Program-made: the position numbers and the translations under genes
In this document: positions 1 through 5,473 of the stretch, in pieces
Position numbering within the stretch: position 1 is the stretch's first letter
Layout of the letters: the number at the start of each line of letters is the position of its first letter
Notes under the pieces: generated by a model
Databases searched by the model: none
What the model saw: the letters and a program-made list of their open reading frames with translations, nothing else
Told to the model about the DNA's origin: nothing
Assembly: GCA_964393215.1 (NCBI GenBank)
Contig: CAYMSW010000037.1
Span: 1 to 6,285, forward strand
Length of the DNA: 6,285 nucleotides
Source of the DNA: CAYFNK01 sp964393215
Lineage (GTDB): Archaea > Nanobdellota > Nanobdellia > SCGC-AAA011-G17 > PNOQ01
Direction of reading: 5' to 3'

Positions 1-11
1 AAAATCTAAAG

Positions 12-19
12 TTTTAAAA
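12..19 (+). promoter_or_regulatory. TATA-like box ahead of the metallophosphoesterase
   Basis: The octamer TTTTAAAA is centred about 26 bases before the ATG at 42. In archaea this spacing puts the transcription start at or next to the start codon, so a leaderless message is likely. No Shine-Dalgarno-like sequence lies between the box and the ATG, only T-rich sequence. The window begins 11 bases upstream, so the BRE element and any operator cannot be fully judged. Confidence 0.45.
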
Positions 20-41
20 AACTACTTTTTTCTTTTATTTT

Positions 42-632
42 ATGAAAATATTAGCGTTTACAGATATTGAGTCAAATAAGAAACATGCTCAAATTATTAA
101 AGATAAAGTAAAAAAACATAATCCGGATGTTGTTGTTTTTGGCGGAGATTTGAGTTTCTTTGGTTTGGATATTGAAGGCATGGTTAAATTTTTGGATTCA
201 TTGAAAAAAACTGTTGTCTTGGTGCATGGAAATCATGATGATGAGATTGAGCTTAAGGTTTTGTGTTCTAAATATAAGAACTTGAAATTCATTCATAGGA
301 AAGTTTTTGAGATCAATGAGTATATGTTTGTTGGTTATGGTGGTGAAGGTTTTGATGAGAGAACTAAAGATATGGAAAACTTCATGTTAAAACTGGATAC
401 GACTTGTAAGAAAGTTATTTTGGTTATTCATCAGCCACCACACGACACTAAGTTGGATAAACTTCCTCTGCATGGACATGTTGGAAATAAATCTGTAAAT
501 AAAGTAATAAAGAAATTGAAACCAACTGTTGCATTTTTTGGTCATTTACATGAACACTTTGGTAAAACTGATAAATTGGGTAGCACTTTGATGGTTAATC
601 CTGGAGATAAAGGTAAGATAATTATTGTTTAA
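42..632 (+). CDS. Calcineurin-like metallophosphoesterase (MPE superfamily)
   Basis: This 196-residue protein has the ordered motifs of the binuclear-metal phosphoesterase fold: an N-terminal beta strand ending in TDIE (D8), GGD (D36), GNHD (N64, H65), a histidine in VIHQPP (H130) and GHLH (H168, H170). These residues hold two divalent metals and hydrolyse phosphomono- or diesters. The family includes small YfcE/MJ0936-like phosphodiesterases, but the substrate cannot be told from sequence. There is no signal peptide or membrane segment, so it is probably cytosolic. The length fits a stand-alone single-domain enzyme. The first motif is normally DxH; here it reads D-I-E, replacing a metal-ligand histidine with glutamate at residue 10. 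The ATG at 42 was chosen because the N-terminal strand begins directly there and a TATA-like box sits at leaderless distance. The 3' end overlaps the oppositely oriented TatD gene by 11 bases. The family call is secure; the function is open. Confidence 0.88.
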   Translation: MKILAFTDIESNKKHAQIIKDKVKKHNPDVVVFGGDLSFFGLDIEGMVKFLDSLKKTVVLVHGNHDDEIELKVLCSKYKNLKFIHRKVFEINEYMFVGYGGEGFDERTKDMENFMLKLDTTCKKVILVIHQPPHDTKLDKLPLHGHVGNKSVNKVIKKLKPTVAFFGHLHEHFGKTDKLGSTLMVNPGDKGKIIIV

Positions 633-1365
633 ACATTTCTTTGTAGTTTTCATAAATTGTTTTTTCTACTTTTTCTTGAGTTTCTGATAATGTTTCTGAT
701 AGTTTTCTTATTGTTTCTTTTATGAACGCTGGCTCGTTTCTCTTTCCTTCGTATGGTGATAAGAACGGTGCGTCAGTTTCAGTTAGAAGTTGTGATAAAG
801 GAACTCTTTTTGCTAACTTCTTGAATGATTTGTTTCTAACTATTGAAGTTGGTATTGAAAACATCCAACCGTTATTAGCTGCTCTTTCGGTTAACTCTTT
901 ATTTCCACCAAAGCAATGCATGATTACTTTCCTTGCATTATTTTCTTCTAAGAATTTTACAGTTTCTTCTTCTGCTTTTCTTGAGTGAACTATTATCGGT
1001 ATGTTTAGTTTTTTTGAGAGTGCTATCATTTGTTTTAGAACTTGTTTTTGTTTTTCTATTTTCTTTCCGTGATGTAGATCTAGTCCAACTTCTCCGATTG
1101 CTACTGGTCCATTATTTTCTATGAACTTTAGAACTTCTTTCAAATCTTTTGTGGAGATAGTTTCTGCTTCAACTGGATAGAGTCCGAATGCTGGCTTTAC
1201 TATTGGATATTTTCTTGATATCTCTAAAACTTTTTTGTTTCTTTCTAAGTTTGTTCCGTTAGAAATAATTGTTTTGAAACCTTCTTTCTTTGCTCTCTTA
1301 ATTACTTCTGGTAAATCTTTTTCAAAGTCTTCAAAATCTAAGTGGCAATGTACATCAACTAACAT
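622..1365 (-). CDS. tatD: TatD-family metal-dependent hydrolase / DNase
   Basis: This 247-residue TIM-barrel hydrolase of the amidohydrolase-like TatD family is of usual length. Metal-ligand motifs appear in order: DVHCH near the N-terminus (H6, H8), GEVGLD (E92), VHSR (H127), MHCFGG (H150) and TETDAP (D198). Studied relatives are Mg-dependent 3'-5' exonucleases acting on DNA or RNA, with proposed roles in repair or nucleic-acid turnover; that activity is a family inference here. The usual GxHP motif reads GLYP at 61-64, with Tyr for His. It is the last gene of the minus-strand unit, and its ATG lies 2 bases after the protease stop codon, so it is probably translated from the same message. 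No Shine-Dalgarno-like site precedes it. The 3' end runs 11 bases into the metallophosphoesterase gene on the other strand. No signal peptide is seen, so it is expected to be cytosolic. Confidence 0.92.
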   Translation of the reverse strand: MLVDVHCHLDFEDFEKDLPEVIKRAKKEGFKTIISNGTNLERNKKVLEISRKYPIVKPAFGLYPVEAETISTKDLKEVLKFIENNGPVAIGEVGLDLHHGKKIEKQKQVLKQMIALSKKLNIPIIVHSRKAEEETVKFLEENNARKVIMHCFGGNKELTERAANNGWMFSIPTSIVRNKSFKKLAKRVPLSQLLTETDAPFLSPYEGKRNEPAFIKETIRKLSETLSETQEKVEKTIYENYKEMFKQ

Positions 1366-1367
1366 CG

Positions 1368-2567
1368 TTAACTAGTAAATGGGGCTGTGAAATAACTGAA
1401 AAGTGCTGGAATTAAGAACATTAACAACATCAGTAACAAAATTATACTTACGCCCATGAATATTGTTTTTGCTGTCTTTTCATTCTTTATGAAAGTTAGT
1501 AATGCTAAGTAAAACATTCTTCCACCGTCGACGATTCCGATCGGAAGCAAGTTAATCAAACCTACCATTAAGTTTGTTAGGAATAACCAATAAACTAGTA
1601 TGTTGACCCAAACTATTACTTTTGCAGATGTGCTTAGAACAGGCGTTAGTTGTAATCCTATATAACCTCTTTCTTCTCCCTGGGGATGTTCACCAAGGGT
1701 TACTGCATACTCTCCTTTATCTGTTTTAATATCTATTTTTTCAAACGGTACAGTTTCGTTTAGGACTAGGAAGAAATCTTCAATAGTATCTACTTCTACT
1801 CCGTTCAAACTTAGTATTTGTTCTTCAGTATTAACTCCTGCAATTTCAGATGGACCTCCAGAATCTACTGCTCCAATTACTACTCCTGTTTGTCCTGCTA
1901 ATGCAACTCCTGCCATAGGTGCAACTAAGAACATTAAAATTATGAAAAATACGAATGCCGTTATGAAGTTTGCGAATGTTCCGGCAGATAAAACTGCTAA
2001 TTGTTTTTTCTTTGATGTTTTTTGCATCTGTTTCTCGTCTGGTTCTACAAATGCAGCAGGTATAATTGGAAGTAAAATTCCAAAGAATGCGAATCCAGAA
2101 GATTTAACTTTTATTCCATGCATTCTTGCGAACAAGCCATGTGAAAATTCATGTACTGTTGCAAGGATAAAAATTGCAATTATCCAATGAACAAAACTTA
2201 ATTTTGGTAAACCGGGTATTGTTGCTCCAGGTAGTAATGGTGCTACGACCATATCTCTTTCTATGAAGAAGTATCTGTAAACAGATTGTAGGAATGTAAC
2301 TACGATTAATGCCATACCGGCGAAACCTATTGTGATCGACGTGTAAGATAAGACATTTGCCATTCGTTTAGATATCTTTTTGGCAAGCTTGTCCATGGAT
2401 TTTATTCCCCATTTTGTTTTGTACATGATTAAATATAGAACAGGGAACAATAATTTATGCAACTCAACTTTTTTTCTTTTAATTACTAAGAATAATGTTA
2501 GAACTAAACCAAGTAGAATTAATAATGTAAAATCTACATTAAGAATGAAAAAATTATAAATGTTCAT
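1368..2567 (-). CDS. Site-2 protease family (M50) intramembrane zinc metalloprotease with PDZ domain
   Basis: This is a 399-residue polytopic membrane protein. It has the zinc-binding HEFSH motif at residues 139-143, where H139 and H143 bind zinc and E140 is the catalytic base. The second active-site motif is LLPIGIVDGGR at 340-350, with D347 as third ligand. An AGTFANF stretch near 195 matches the conserved AGPxxN-type element. A PDZ-like domain spans about 228-308, between the two halves of the core. Hydrophobic segments are visible at about 12-29, 74-97, 127-146, 160-172, 197-217, 318-342 and 367-392. Family members cleave transmembrane substrates such as anti-sigma factors or membrane-bound regulators; the archaeal substrate is unknown. 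The ATG overlaps the L40e stop codon as ATGA, which supports this start and suggests coupled translation. The TatD gene follows after 2 bases. Gene order gives no direct clue to the substrate. Confidence 0.93.
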   Translation of the reverse strand: MNIYNFFILNVDFTLLILLGLVLTLFLVIKRKKVELHKLLFPVLYLIMYKTKWGIKSMDKLAKKISKRMANVLSYTSITIGFAGMALIVVTFLQSVYRYFFIERDMVVAPLLPGATIPGLPKLSFVHWIIAIFILATVHEFSHGLFARMHGIKVKSSGFAFFGILLPIIPAAFVEPDEKQMQKTSKKKQLAVLSAGTFANFITAFVFFIILMFLVAPMAGVALAGQTGVVIGAVDSGGPSEIAGVNTEEQILSLNGVEVDTIEDFFLVLNETVPFEKIDIKTDKGEYAVTLGEHPQGEERGYIGLQLTPVLSTSAKVIVWVNILVYWLFLTNLMVGLINLLPIGIVDGGRMFYLALLTFIKNEKTAKTIFMGVSIILLLMLLMFLIPALFSYFTAPFTS

Positions 2568-2728
2568 TTAGCTTTTCTCTTAGGTCTCAGAGCCTTTCCT
2601 CCACATTTTCTACATAAAACCTTTCCTTGAAGTATTTTTAGAATGTTAGCTCTCTGTTTTGTTTTGCATCTCTTGCATACAAATACATTATTGAATAACC
2701 TATTTTGTGCTTCTTCGAATTTTGCCAT
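2564..2728 (-). CDS. rpl40e: Ribosomal protein L40e (eL40), zinc-binding
   Basis: This 54-residue basic protein begins MAKFEEAQNRLF, contains CKRC (C18, C21) and CRKC (C39, C42), and ends GGKALRPKRKAK. The zinc-finger cysteines and the CRKCG...LRPK tail are the signature of archaeal and eukaryotic L40, a small protein of the large ribosomal subunit. Eukaryotes make it as a ubiquitin fusion; the archaeal form is free, as here. It starts one base after the aIF5A stop (TAA-A-ATG). It ends in a TGA that shares two bases with the protease ATG, giving a 4-base ATGA overlap. The linker between the two cysteine pairs is 17 residues, longer than the roughly 10 I recall for euryarchaeal L40e. Short length, tight junctions and the motif match make this a real gene rather than a chance frame. 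Confidence 0.9.
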   Translation of the reverse strand: MAKFEEAQNRLFNNVFVCKRCKTKQRANILKILQGKVLCRKCGGKALRPKRKAK

Positions 2729-2729
2729 T

Positions 2730-3119
2730 TTATCTTCCCTTCATCATCACTTTTTGGCCCATTATCACCCAGTATGTTACTTGATCACCTTCTTTTACTG
2801 TTCCTTTTAATTCTTTTGGGATTTTTAGATCAAACGTTTCGTATGTTTTTGTGTCCATTACGTTTGCTGAATCTCCTTGAATTGAAAGTATCTGTGCACC
2901 TTCTTTTTCAATTATTGGAACTTCAACTTTATCGTGACCAGGGTAAACCTTAACTGTTTTTGAACCGTCGATGATTCCAACCGCAGATATTCTTGCTTTT
3001 GCATGTCCGTGCTTGCCTGTTTTTGAAATTTGCATATCTGTTATCTTGCATGCTTTGTTGTCAAAGATAACAAAACCCCCAATCTTTAAACTAGACACCT
3101 GTACTACCTTTTTTTCCAT
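2730..3119 (-). CDS. eif5a: Translation factor aIF5A (hypusine-containing)
   Basis: This 129-residue protein is the full length expected for archaeal IF5A. The N-terminal SH3-like domain (about 1-66) carries the loop SKTGKHGHAK, in which K36 is the lysine converted to hypusine or deoxyhypusine. The C-terminal OB-fold domain covers about 67-129. The factor binds the ribosomal E site and relieves stalling at difficult peptide bonds such as polyproline, and also assists termination. No deoxyhypusine synthase gene is in the window, so the modifying enzyme must be encoded elsewhere. The gene heads the leftward unit; a TATA-like box lies about 27 bases ahead of the ATG, with no Shine-Dalgarno-like site, suggesting a leaderless message. 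L40e follows after one base. Pairing a translation factor with a ribosomal protein makes functional sense; the two downstream hydrolases are less obviously related. Confidence 0.97.
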   Translation of the reverse strand: MEKKVVQVSSLKIGGFVIFDNKACKITDMQISKTGKHGHAKARISAVGIIDGSKTVKVYPGHDKVEVPIIEKEGAQILSIQGDSANVMDTKTYETFDLKIPKELKGTVKEGDQVTYWVIMGQKVMMKGR

Positions 3120-3142
3120 TGGTAATTTAAGACTTTAGTTTG

Positions 3143-3149
3143 TTTTTAA
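3143..3149 (-). promoter_or_regulatory. TATA-like box for the aIF5A unit
   Basis: Read on the minus strand, this is CTTAAAAAC, an A/T-rich box centred about 27 bases before the ATG at 3119. The distance fits a leaderless archaeal transcript. The next bases toward the gene hold no Shine-Dalgarno-like sequence. The box would serve aIF5A, L40e, the site-2 protease and TatD, since no other gap exists within that unit. Confidence 0.5.
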
Positions 3150-3172
3150 GTTTTTCGAAAGTTTTAGCAACA

Positions 3173-3179
3173 TTTAAAA
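3173..3179 (+). promoter_or_regulatory. TATA-like box for the FKBP gene
   Basis: TTTAAAA is centred about 26 bases before the ATG at 3202, the usual spacing for a leaderless archaeal message. It shares the 82-base divergent gap with the aIF5A box; the two boxes are about 30 bases apart, so the two initiation complexes would sit back to back and could compete. The region just before the ATG (TTTCTCGGCTTTC) has no ribosome-binding motif. Confidence 0.55.
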
Positions 3180-3201
3180 GTAGATTTGTTTCTCGGCTTT
3201 C

Positions 3202-3870
3202 ATGGTAGAAATCAAAGAAGGCGACTTTATTGAAATAGAATACACTGGTAGAATTAAGAGCAATGACAAAGTTTTTGATACTACTACAGAAAAAGTTGCT
3301 AAGGAAGCTGGAATAAATTCTCCAAATGTTAATTATGGTCCAAGAATTATTTGTATAGGTAATAATCAGATTTTGAAAGGTTTAGATGAACAACTAAGGG
3401 GAAAGGAGATTGGTAAGGATTATACTTTTGAAATTGGAGTTGAGGATGCATTTGGAAAGAAAGATGGCAAGTTAGTCAAGACCGTTTCCATGTCATTGTT
3501 TAAGAAACAAGATATGAATCCATTTCCTGGTTTGAGAATTAACGCAGATGGAATGATGGGTGTTGTCAGAAGCGTAACTGGCGGAAGAGTTGTTGTTGAT
3601 TTTAATCATCCTTTGGCTGGAAGGGATTTAGTTTATGATATTAAGGCTTTGAGAAAGGTTGATGATAAAAAAGAGCAGATAGAGTCTATTTTTGAAGTTG
3701 ATTTTGGACTGAAGAAAGATGCGTTTTCTGTAGATTACAAGGCAGGAGATGTGGATATTAAAACAAAGATAGATATTCCTGATGAAGTCCAAAAGATTTT
3801 TGCTGAAAGGGTAAAAAAGATGGTTACAGGCCTTAAAAAGCTCAATATCTCCGAGGAAAAAAAGAAATAA
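3202..3870 (+). CDS. FKBP-type peptidyl-prolyl isomerase, SlyD-like with C-terminal extension
   Basis: This 222-residue cytosolic PPIase is likely also a chaperone. The FKBP core is split in the SlyD manner. The N-terminal half has EIEYTG (Y14), VFDTT (F25, D26) and ILKGLDEQL (I58). It is interrupted by an IF (insert-in-flap) chaperone domain at about 85-132. The core closes with VDFNHPLAGRDLVYDI at 132-147, a strong SlyD-family signature. A further lysine-rich domain of about 70 residues (155-222) makes it a long archaeal FKBP, like the M. jannaschii FKBP26 class, rather than the short FKBP17/18 class. The isomerase catalyses cis-trans switching at Xaa-Pro bonds; the insert domain binds unfolded chains. 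There is no signal peptide. It is divergently transcribed from aIF5A and followed by a 69-base gap to ftsZ, so it is probably its own transcription unit. No His-rich metal-binding tail of the bacterial SlyD type is present. Confidence 0.93.
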   Translation: MVEIKEGDFIEIEYTGRIKSNDKVFDTTTEKVAKEAGINSPNVNYGPRIICIGNNQILKGLDEQLRGKEIGKDYTFEIGVEDAFGKKDGKLVKTVSMSLFKKQDMNPFPGLRINADGMMGVVRSVTGGRVVVDFNHPLAGRDLVYDIKALRKVDDKKEQIESIFEVDFGLKKDAFSVDYKAGDVDIKTKIDIPDEVQKIFAERVKKMVTGLKKLNISEEKKK

Positions 3871-3889
3871 CCACTCGAGAATAAATAAA

Positions 3890-3896
3890 TTTAAAA
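3890..3896 (+). promoter_or_regulatory. TATA-like box for ftsZ
   Basis: TTTAAAA lies within the A/T-rich run AATAAATTTAAAAG, centred about 47 bases before the ftsZ ATG. Initiation would be expected near 3917-3921, giving a 5' leader of about 20 bases that includes the Shine-Dalgarno-like site at 3927-3933. This differs from the leaderless layout of the genes to the left. Confidence 0.5.
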
Positions 3897-3926
3897 GTTA
3901 CTGGACATTTCTTCTGGCAAACCGAT

Positions 3927-3933
3927 AAAGGTG
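3927..3933 (+). promoter_or_regulatory. Shine-Dalgarno-like site of ftsZ
   Basis: AAAGGTG, six bases before the ATG at 3940, can pair with the 3' end of archaeal 16S rRNA (core AGGTG). It supports the chosen start for ftsZ. It is the clearest ribosome-binding site in the window at normal spacing. Confidence 0.55.
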
Positions 3934-3939
3934 CTATAA

Positions 3940-5055
3940 ATGGATTCTATCATCAGAAATGTTAATTTGCAGGAGGAATCTGCCTCCGAGCCTAGTCCAA
4001 GAAAGTTGAGTAATATTGATGAAGAGCTAGAGGAAATTCTCGCAAAGCAAAGAGCCAGAATCAAAGTTATTGGTGCTGGCGGTGCTGGGAATAATACGAT
4101 TAACCGAATAAGCGAGGTTGGAATAACTGGTGCTGAAACTATTGCTATTAATACAGATGCTCAAGATTTACTTTATTGTAATGCTTCTATGAAAGTTTTA
4201 ATTGGAAAAGAGATAACTGGTGGTTTGGGTGCTGGAAGTATCCCTCAAGTTGGTGAAGAGGCTGCCAGAGAAAGTGAGCATGAGCTCAGAGATACGATAA
4301 AGGGCTCAGATATGGTGTTTATTACTTGCGGTTTGGGTGGAGGTACTGGCACAGGTAGCGTTCCTATTGTGGCTGATTTAGCCAAAAAGATGGGTGCATT
4401 AACTGTCGCCATTGTCACCTTGCCATTCCAAATGGAAGGAAACAGAAGATATCAGAACGCTATCTATGGATTGGAGAAATTAGAATCCATTGTTGATACT
4501 TTGATCGTGATTCCTAATGAAAAATTGTTAGAATTGGCTCCTGATTTGCCATTGCATACTGCATTTAAGGTTGCTGATGAGATTTTGACAAATGCTGTAA
4601 AGGGGATTGCCGAATTGGTTACGAAGGCTGGATTAGTTAACTTAGACTTCGCTGATATCAGAACTATAATGGGAAAAGGCGGTGTTGCTATGATTGGTAT
4701 CGGTGAATCTGATACTGAAAGAAGGTCTTCTGAGGCCGTAGATAAAGCTGTTAATAATCCTCTACTTGATGTTGATGTGTCTGGAGCTAGCGGAGCATTG
4801 ATTAACGTCATTGGTGGTGCTGATTTAACATTGGCAGAAGCTAAGGAAGTTGTCGATGAAATTGGTGCTAAACTTGCTGAAGATGCTAGAATCATATGGG
4901 GAGCACAGATTTCTGAAGATTTGGATAAAACCCTAAGAGTGATGCTGATTATAACTGGTGTTACTAGTCCTCAAATAATTGGTCCTAGTGAAAGAAAGAG
5001 GGACGACAAGAAGAAGAAAGAGATTGAGGAAGAGTTGGGAATTGATTTTGTTTAG
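3940..5055 (+). CDS. ftsZ: Cell division GTPase FtsZ (archaeal type)
   Basis: This 371-residue tubulin homologue polymerises at mid-cell with GTP to form the division ring. Visible elements: a variable N-terminal tail (1-40) with an acidic DEELEEIL helix; the Rossmann glycine loop VIGAGGAGNN (43-52); NTDAQDL (71-77); the tubulin signature GLGGGTGTGS (131-140) that binds GTP phosphates; and the T7 synergy loop NLDFADIRTIM (234-244), whose D236 and D239 complete the catalytic site of the next subunit. A charged linker (351-363) leads to the C-terminal peptide EEELGIDFV, the kind of tail that binds membrane anchors such as SepF in archaea. The start is backed by a TATA box and AAAGGTG. The next in-frame methionine (residue 84) lies inside the GTPase core and is unlikely. 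An unrecognised gene follows after 3 bases. All catalytic residues are intact. Which archaeal subfamily it belongs to (FtsZ1 or FtsZ2) needs a tree; the extended N-terminus resembles FtsZ1. Confidence 0.97.
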   Translation: MDSIIRNVNLQEESASEPSPRKLSNIDEELEEILAKQRARIKVIGAGGAGNNTINRISEVGITGAETIAINTDAQDLLYCNASMKVLIGKEITGGLGAGSIPQVGEEAARESEHELRDTIKGSDMVFITCGLGGGTGTGSVPIVADLAKKMGALTVAIVTLPFQMEGNRRYQNAIYGLEKLESIVDTLIVIPNEKLLELAPDLPLHTAFKVADEILTNAVKGIAELVTKAGLVNLDFADIRTIMGKGGVAMIGIGESDTERRSSEAVDKAVNNPLLDVDVSGASGALINVIGGADLTLAEAKEVVDEIGAKLAEDARIIWGAQISEDLDKTLRVMLIITGVTSPQIIGPSERKRDDKKKKEIEEELGIDFV

Positions 5056-5058
5056 AAA

Positions 5059-5421
5059 ATGAGTGTTACAAATTCTGATGTACGTATGGAATTTTGGAGA
5101 ACTAGATCTAGTTATAATGTAAGATATCATGTTGAGACCGGTCCTATTGAAGATAGTTATTCAAGACCTCAAGAAGGTGATAATTTATCAAAGGTTTTTC
5201 TTGCTGTTAGAAGGAGGATGGACGAGGGATTTCCTATAACAACGTTTGCTCTTGATGAAGAAGGTTTAGAAGGTTTTGATAGAAAACTATTAGAATTGGT
5301 AGTTGAGGATCATAATTATCGAGCCATAGATAACCAAATGAGGACATTAGATGCTACTAAAGCTGGTTTGAATAGAAAGATGGCAATGCATGTCCCTGAG
5401 AAGGTACATTTTGGACCTTAG
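5059..5421 (+). CDS. Hypothetical protein coupled to ftsZ
   Basis: I do not recognise this 120-residue protein. It starts 3 bases after the ftsZ stop codon (TAG-AAA-ATG), so it is almost certainly on the ftsZ message and probably translated by termination-reinitiation; there is no Shine-Dalgarno-like motif. It is soluble-looking, with no membrane segment, signal peptide or cysteine. It mixes acidic and basic residues. Alternating patches around 11-30 suggest strands; 43-53 (LSKVFLAVRRR) and 70-84 (GFDRKLLELVVEDHN) look helical. The tail ends HVPEKVHFGP. It lacks the pattern I associate with SepF (DUF552), which would be the obvious ftsZ partner. An alternative ATG at residue 10 (5086) would drop nine residues. 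Codon use resembles its neighbours, so it does not look recently acquired. A lineage-specific division accessory protein is one possibility, inferred only from position. Confidence 0.75.
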   Translation: MSVTNSDVRMEFWRTRSSYNVRYHVETGPIEDSYSRPQEGDNLSKVFLAVRRRMDEGFPITTFALDEEGLEGFDRKLLELVVEDHNYRAIDNQMRTLDATKAGLNRKMAMHVPEKVHFGP

Positions 5422-5428
5422 TAAATTG

Positions 5429-5441
5429 GAGAATAATTCTC
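5429..5441. repeat. Short perfect palindrome GAGAAT-A-ATTCTC upstream of secE
   Basis: Six-base arms around a single central A form a 13-base symmetrical site in the 89-base gap before secE, ending 10 bases upstream of the nearest TATA-like box. Such a site could bind a dimeric regulator. Read as RNA it would give only a weak 4-base-pair stem at the end of the ftsZ transcript. Its function is not shown; a short palindrome in A/T-rich DNA may be chance. Confidence 0.35.
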
Positions 5442-5451
5442 ATAGAAACCC

Positions 5452-5459
5452 TTATAAAT
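5452..5459 (+). promoter_or_regulatory. TATA-like box for the secE-spt5-rpl11 unit
   Basis: TTATAAAT follows GAAACCC, giving a plausible archaeal BRE/TATA pair. It would start transcription near 5481 and give a leader of about 30 bases. A second A/T-rich candidate, ATTAAATTTT at 5480-5489, sits at leaderless distance (centre about 26 bases before the ATG at 5511). Sequence alone does not decide between them. Either would separate this unit from the ftsZ message. Confidence 0.5.
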
Positions 5460-5464
5460 TGATA

Positions 5465-5473
5465 TTTTTCTCT
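5465..5473 (+). terminator. Possible T-tract terminator of the ftsZ unit
   Basis: TTTTTCTCT follows the unknown gene by about 44 bases. Archaeal RNA polymerase often stops at short T-runs without a hairpin, so this could end the ftsZ transcript. The tract is short and overlaps the secE promoter region, so readthrough into secE is equally possible. Confidence 0.25.

Noticed and set aside
722..1124. Two open frames on the plus strand across the TatD gene (722-988 and 933-1124)
   Set aside because: They lie antisense to a well-supported TatD gene. Their translations are Phe/Leu/Ser-rich with no family motif, as expected from reading an A/T-rich gene backwards.
1942..2190. Plus-strand open frame across the protease gene
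   Set aside because: It is antisense to the HEFSH region of the site-2 protease, and has no recognisable motif or start signal.
2705..2953. Leucine-rich plus-strand open frame opposite aIF5A, which could pass for a membrane protein
   Set aside because: Its hydrophobicity comes from the complement of Lys/Glu-rich aIF5A codons, and it overlaps both aIF5A and L40e, which are secure.
4464..4895. 143-codon minus-strand open frame inside ftsZ
   Set aside because: It is antisense to the conserved FtsZ core, and its Ser/Ala-rich low-complexity translation has no domain.
4933..5130. Minus-strand open frame across the ftsZ end and the following gene
   Set aside because: It overlaps the coding end of ftsZ and has no promoter or ribosome-binding signal.
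5059..5421. SepF as the identity of the ftsZ-linked gene
   Set aside because: The sequence lacks an N-terminal membrane-targeting helix and the DUF552 pattern I know, so position alone is not enough.
5429..5441. Palindrome considered as an intrinsic hairpin terminator
   Set aside because: With a one-base centre the RNA could form only a 4-base-pair A/T-containing stem, and no T-run follows directly, so I list it as a palindrome only.
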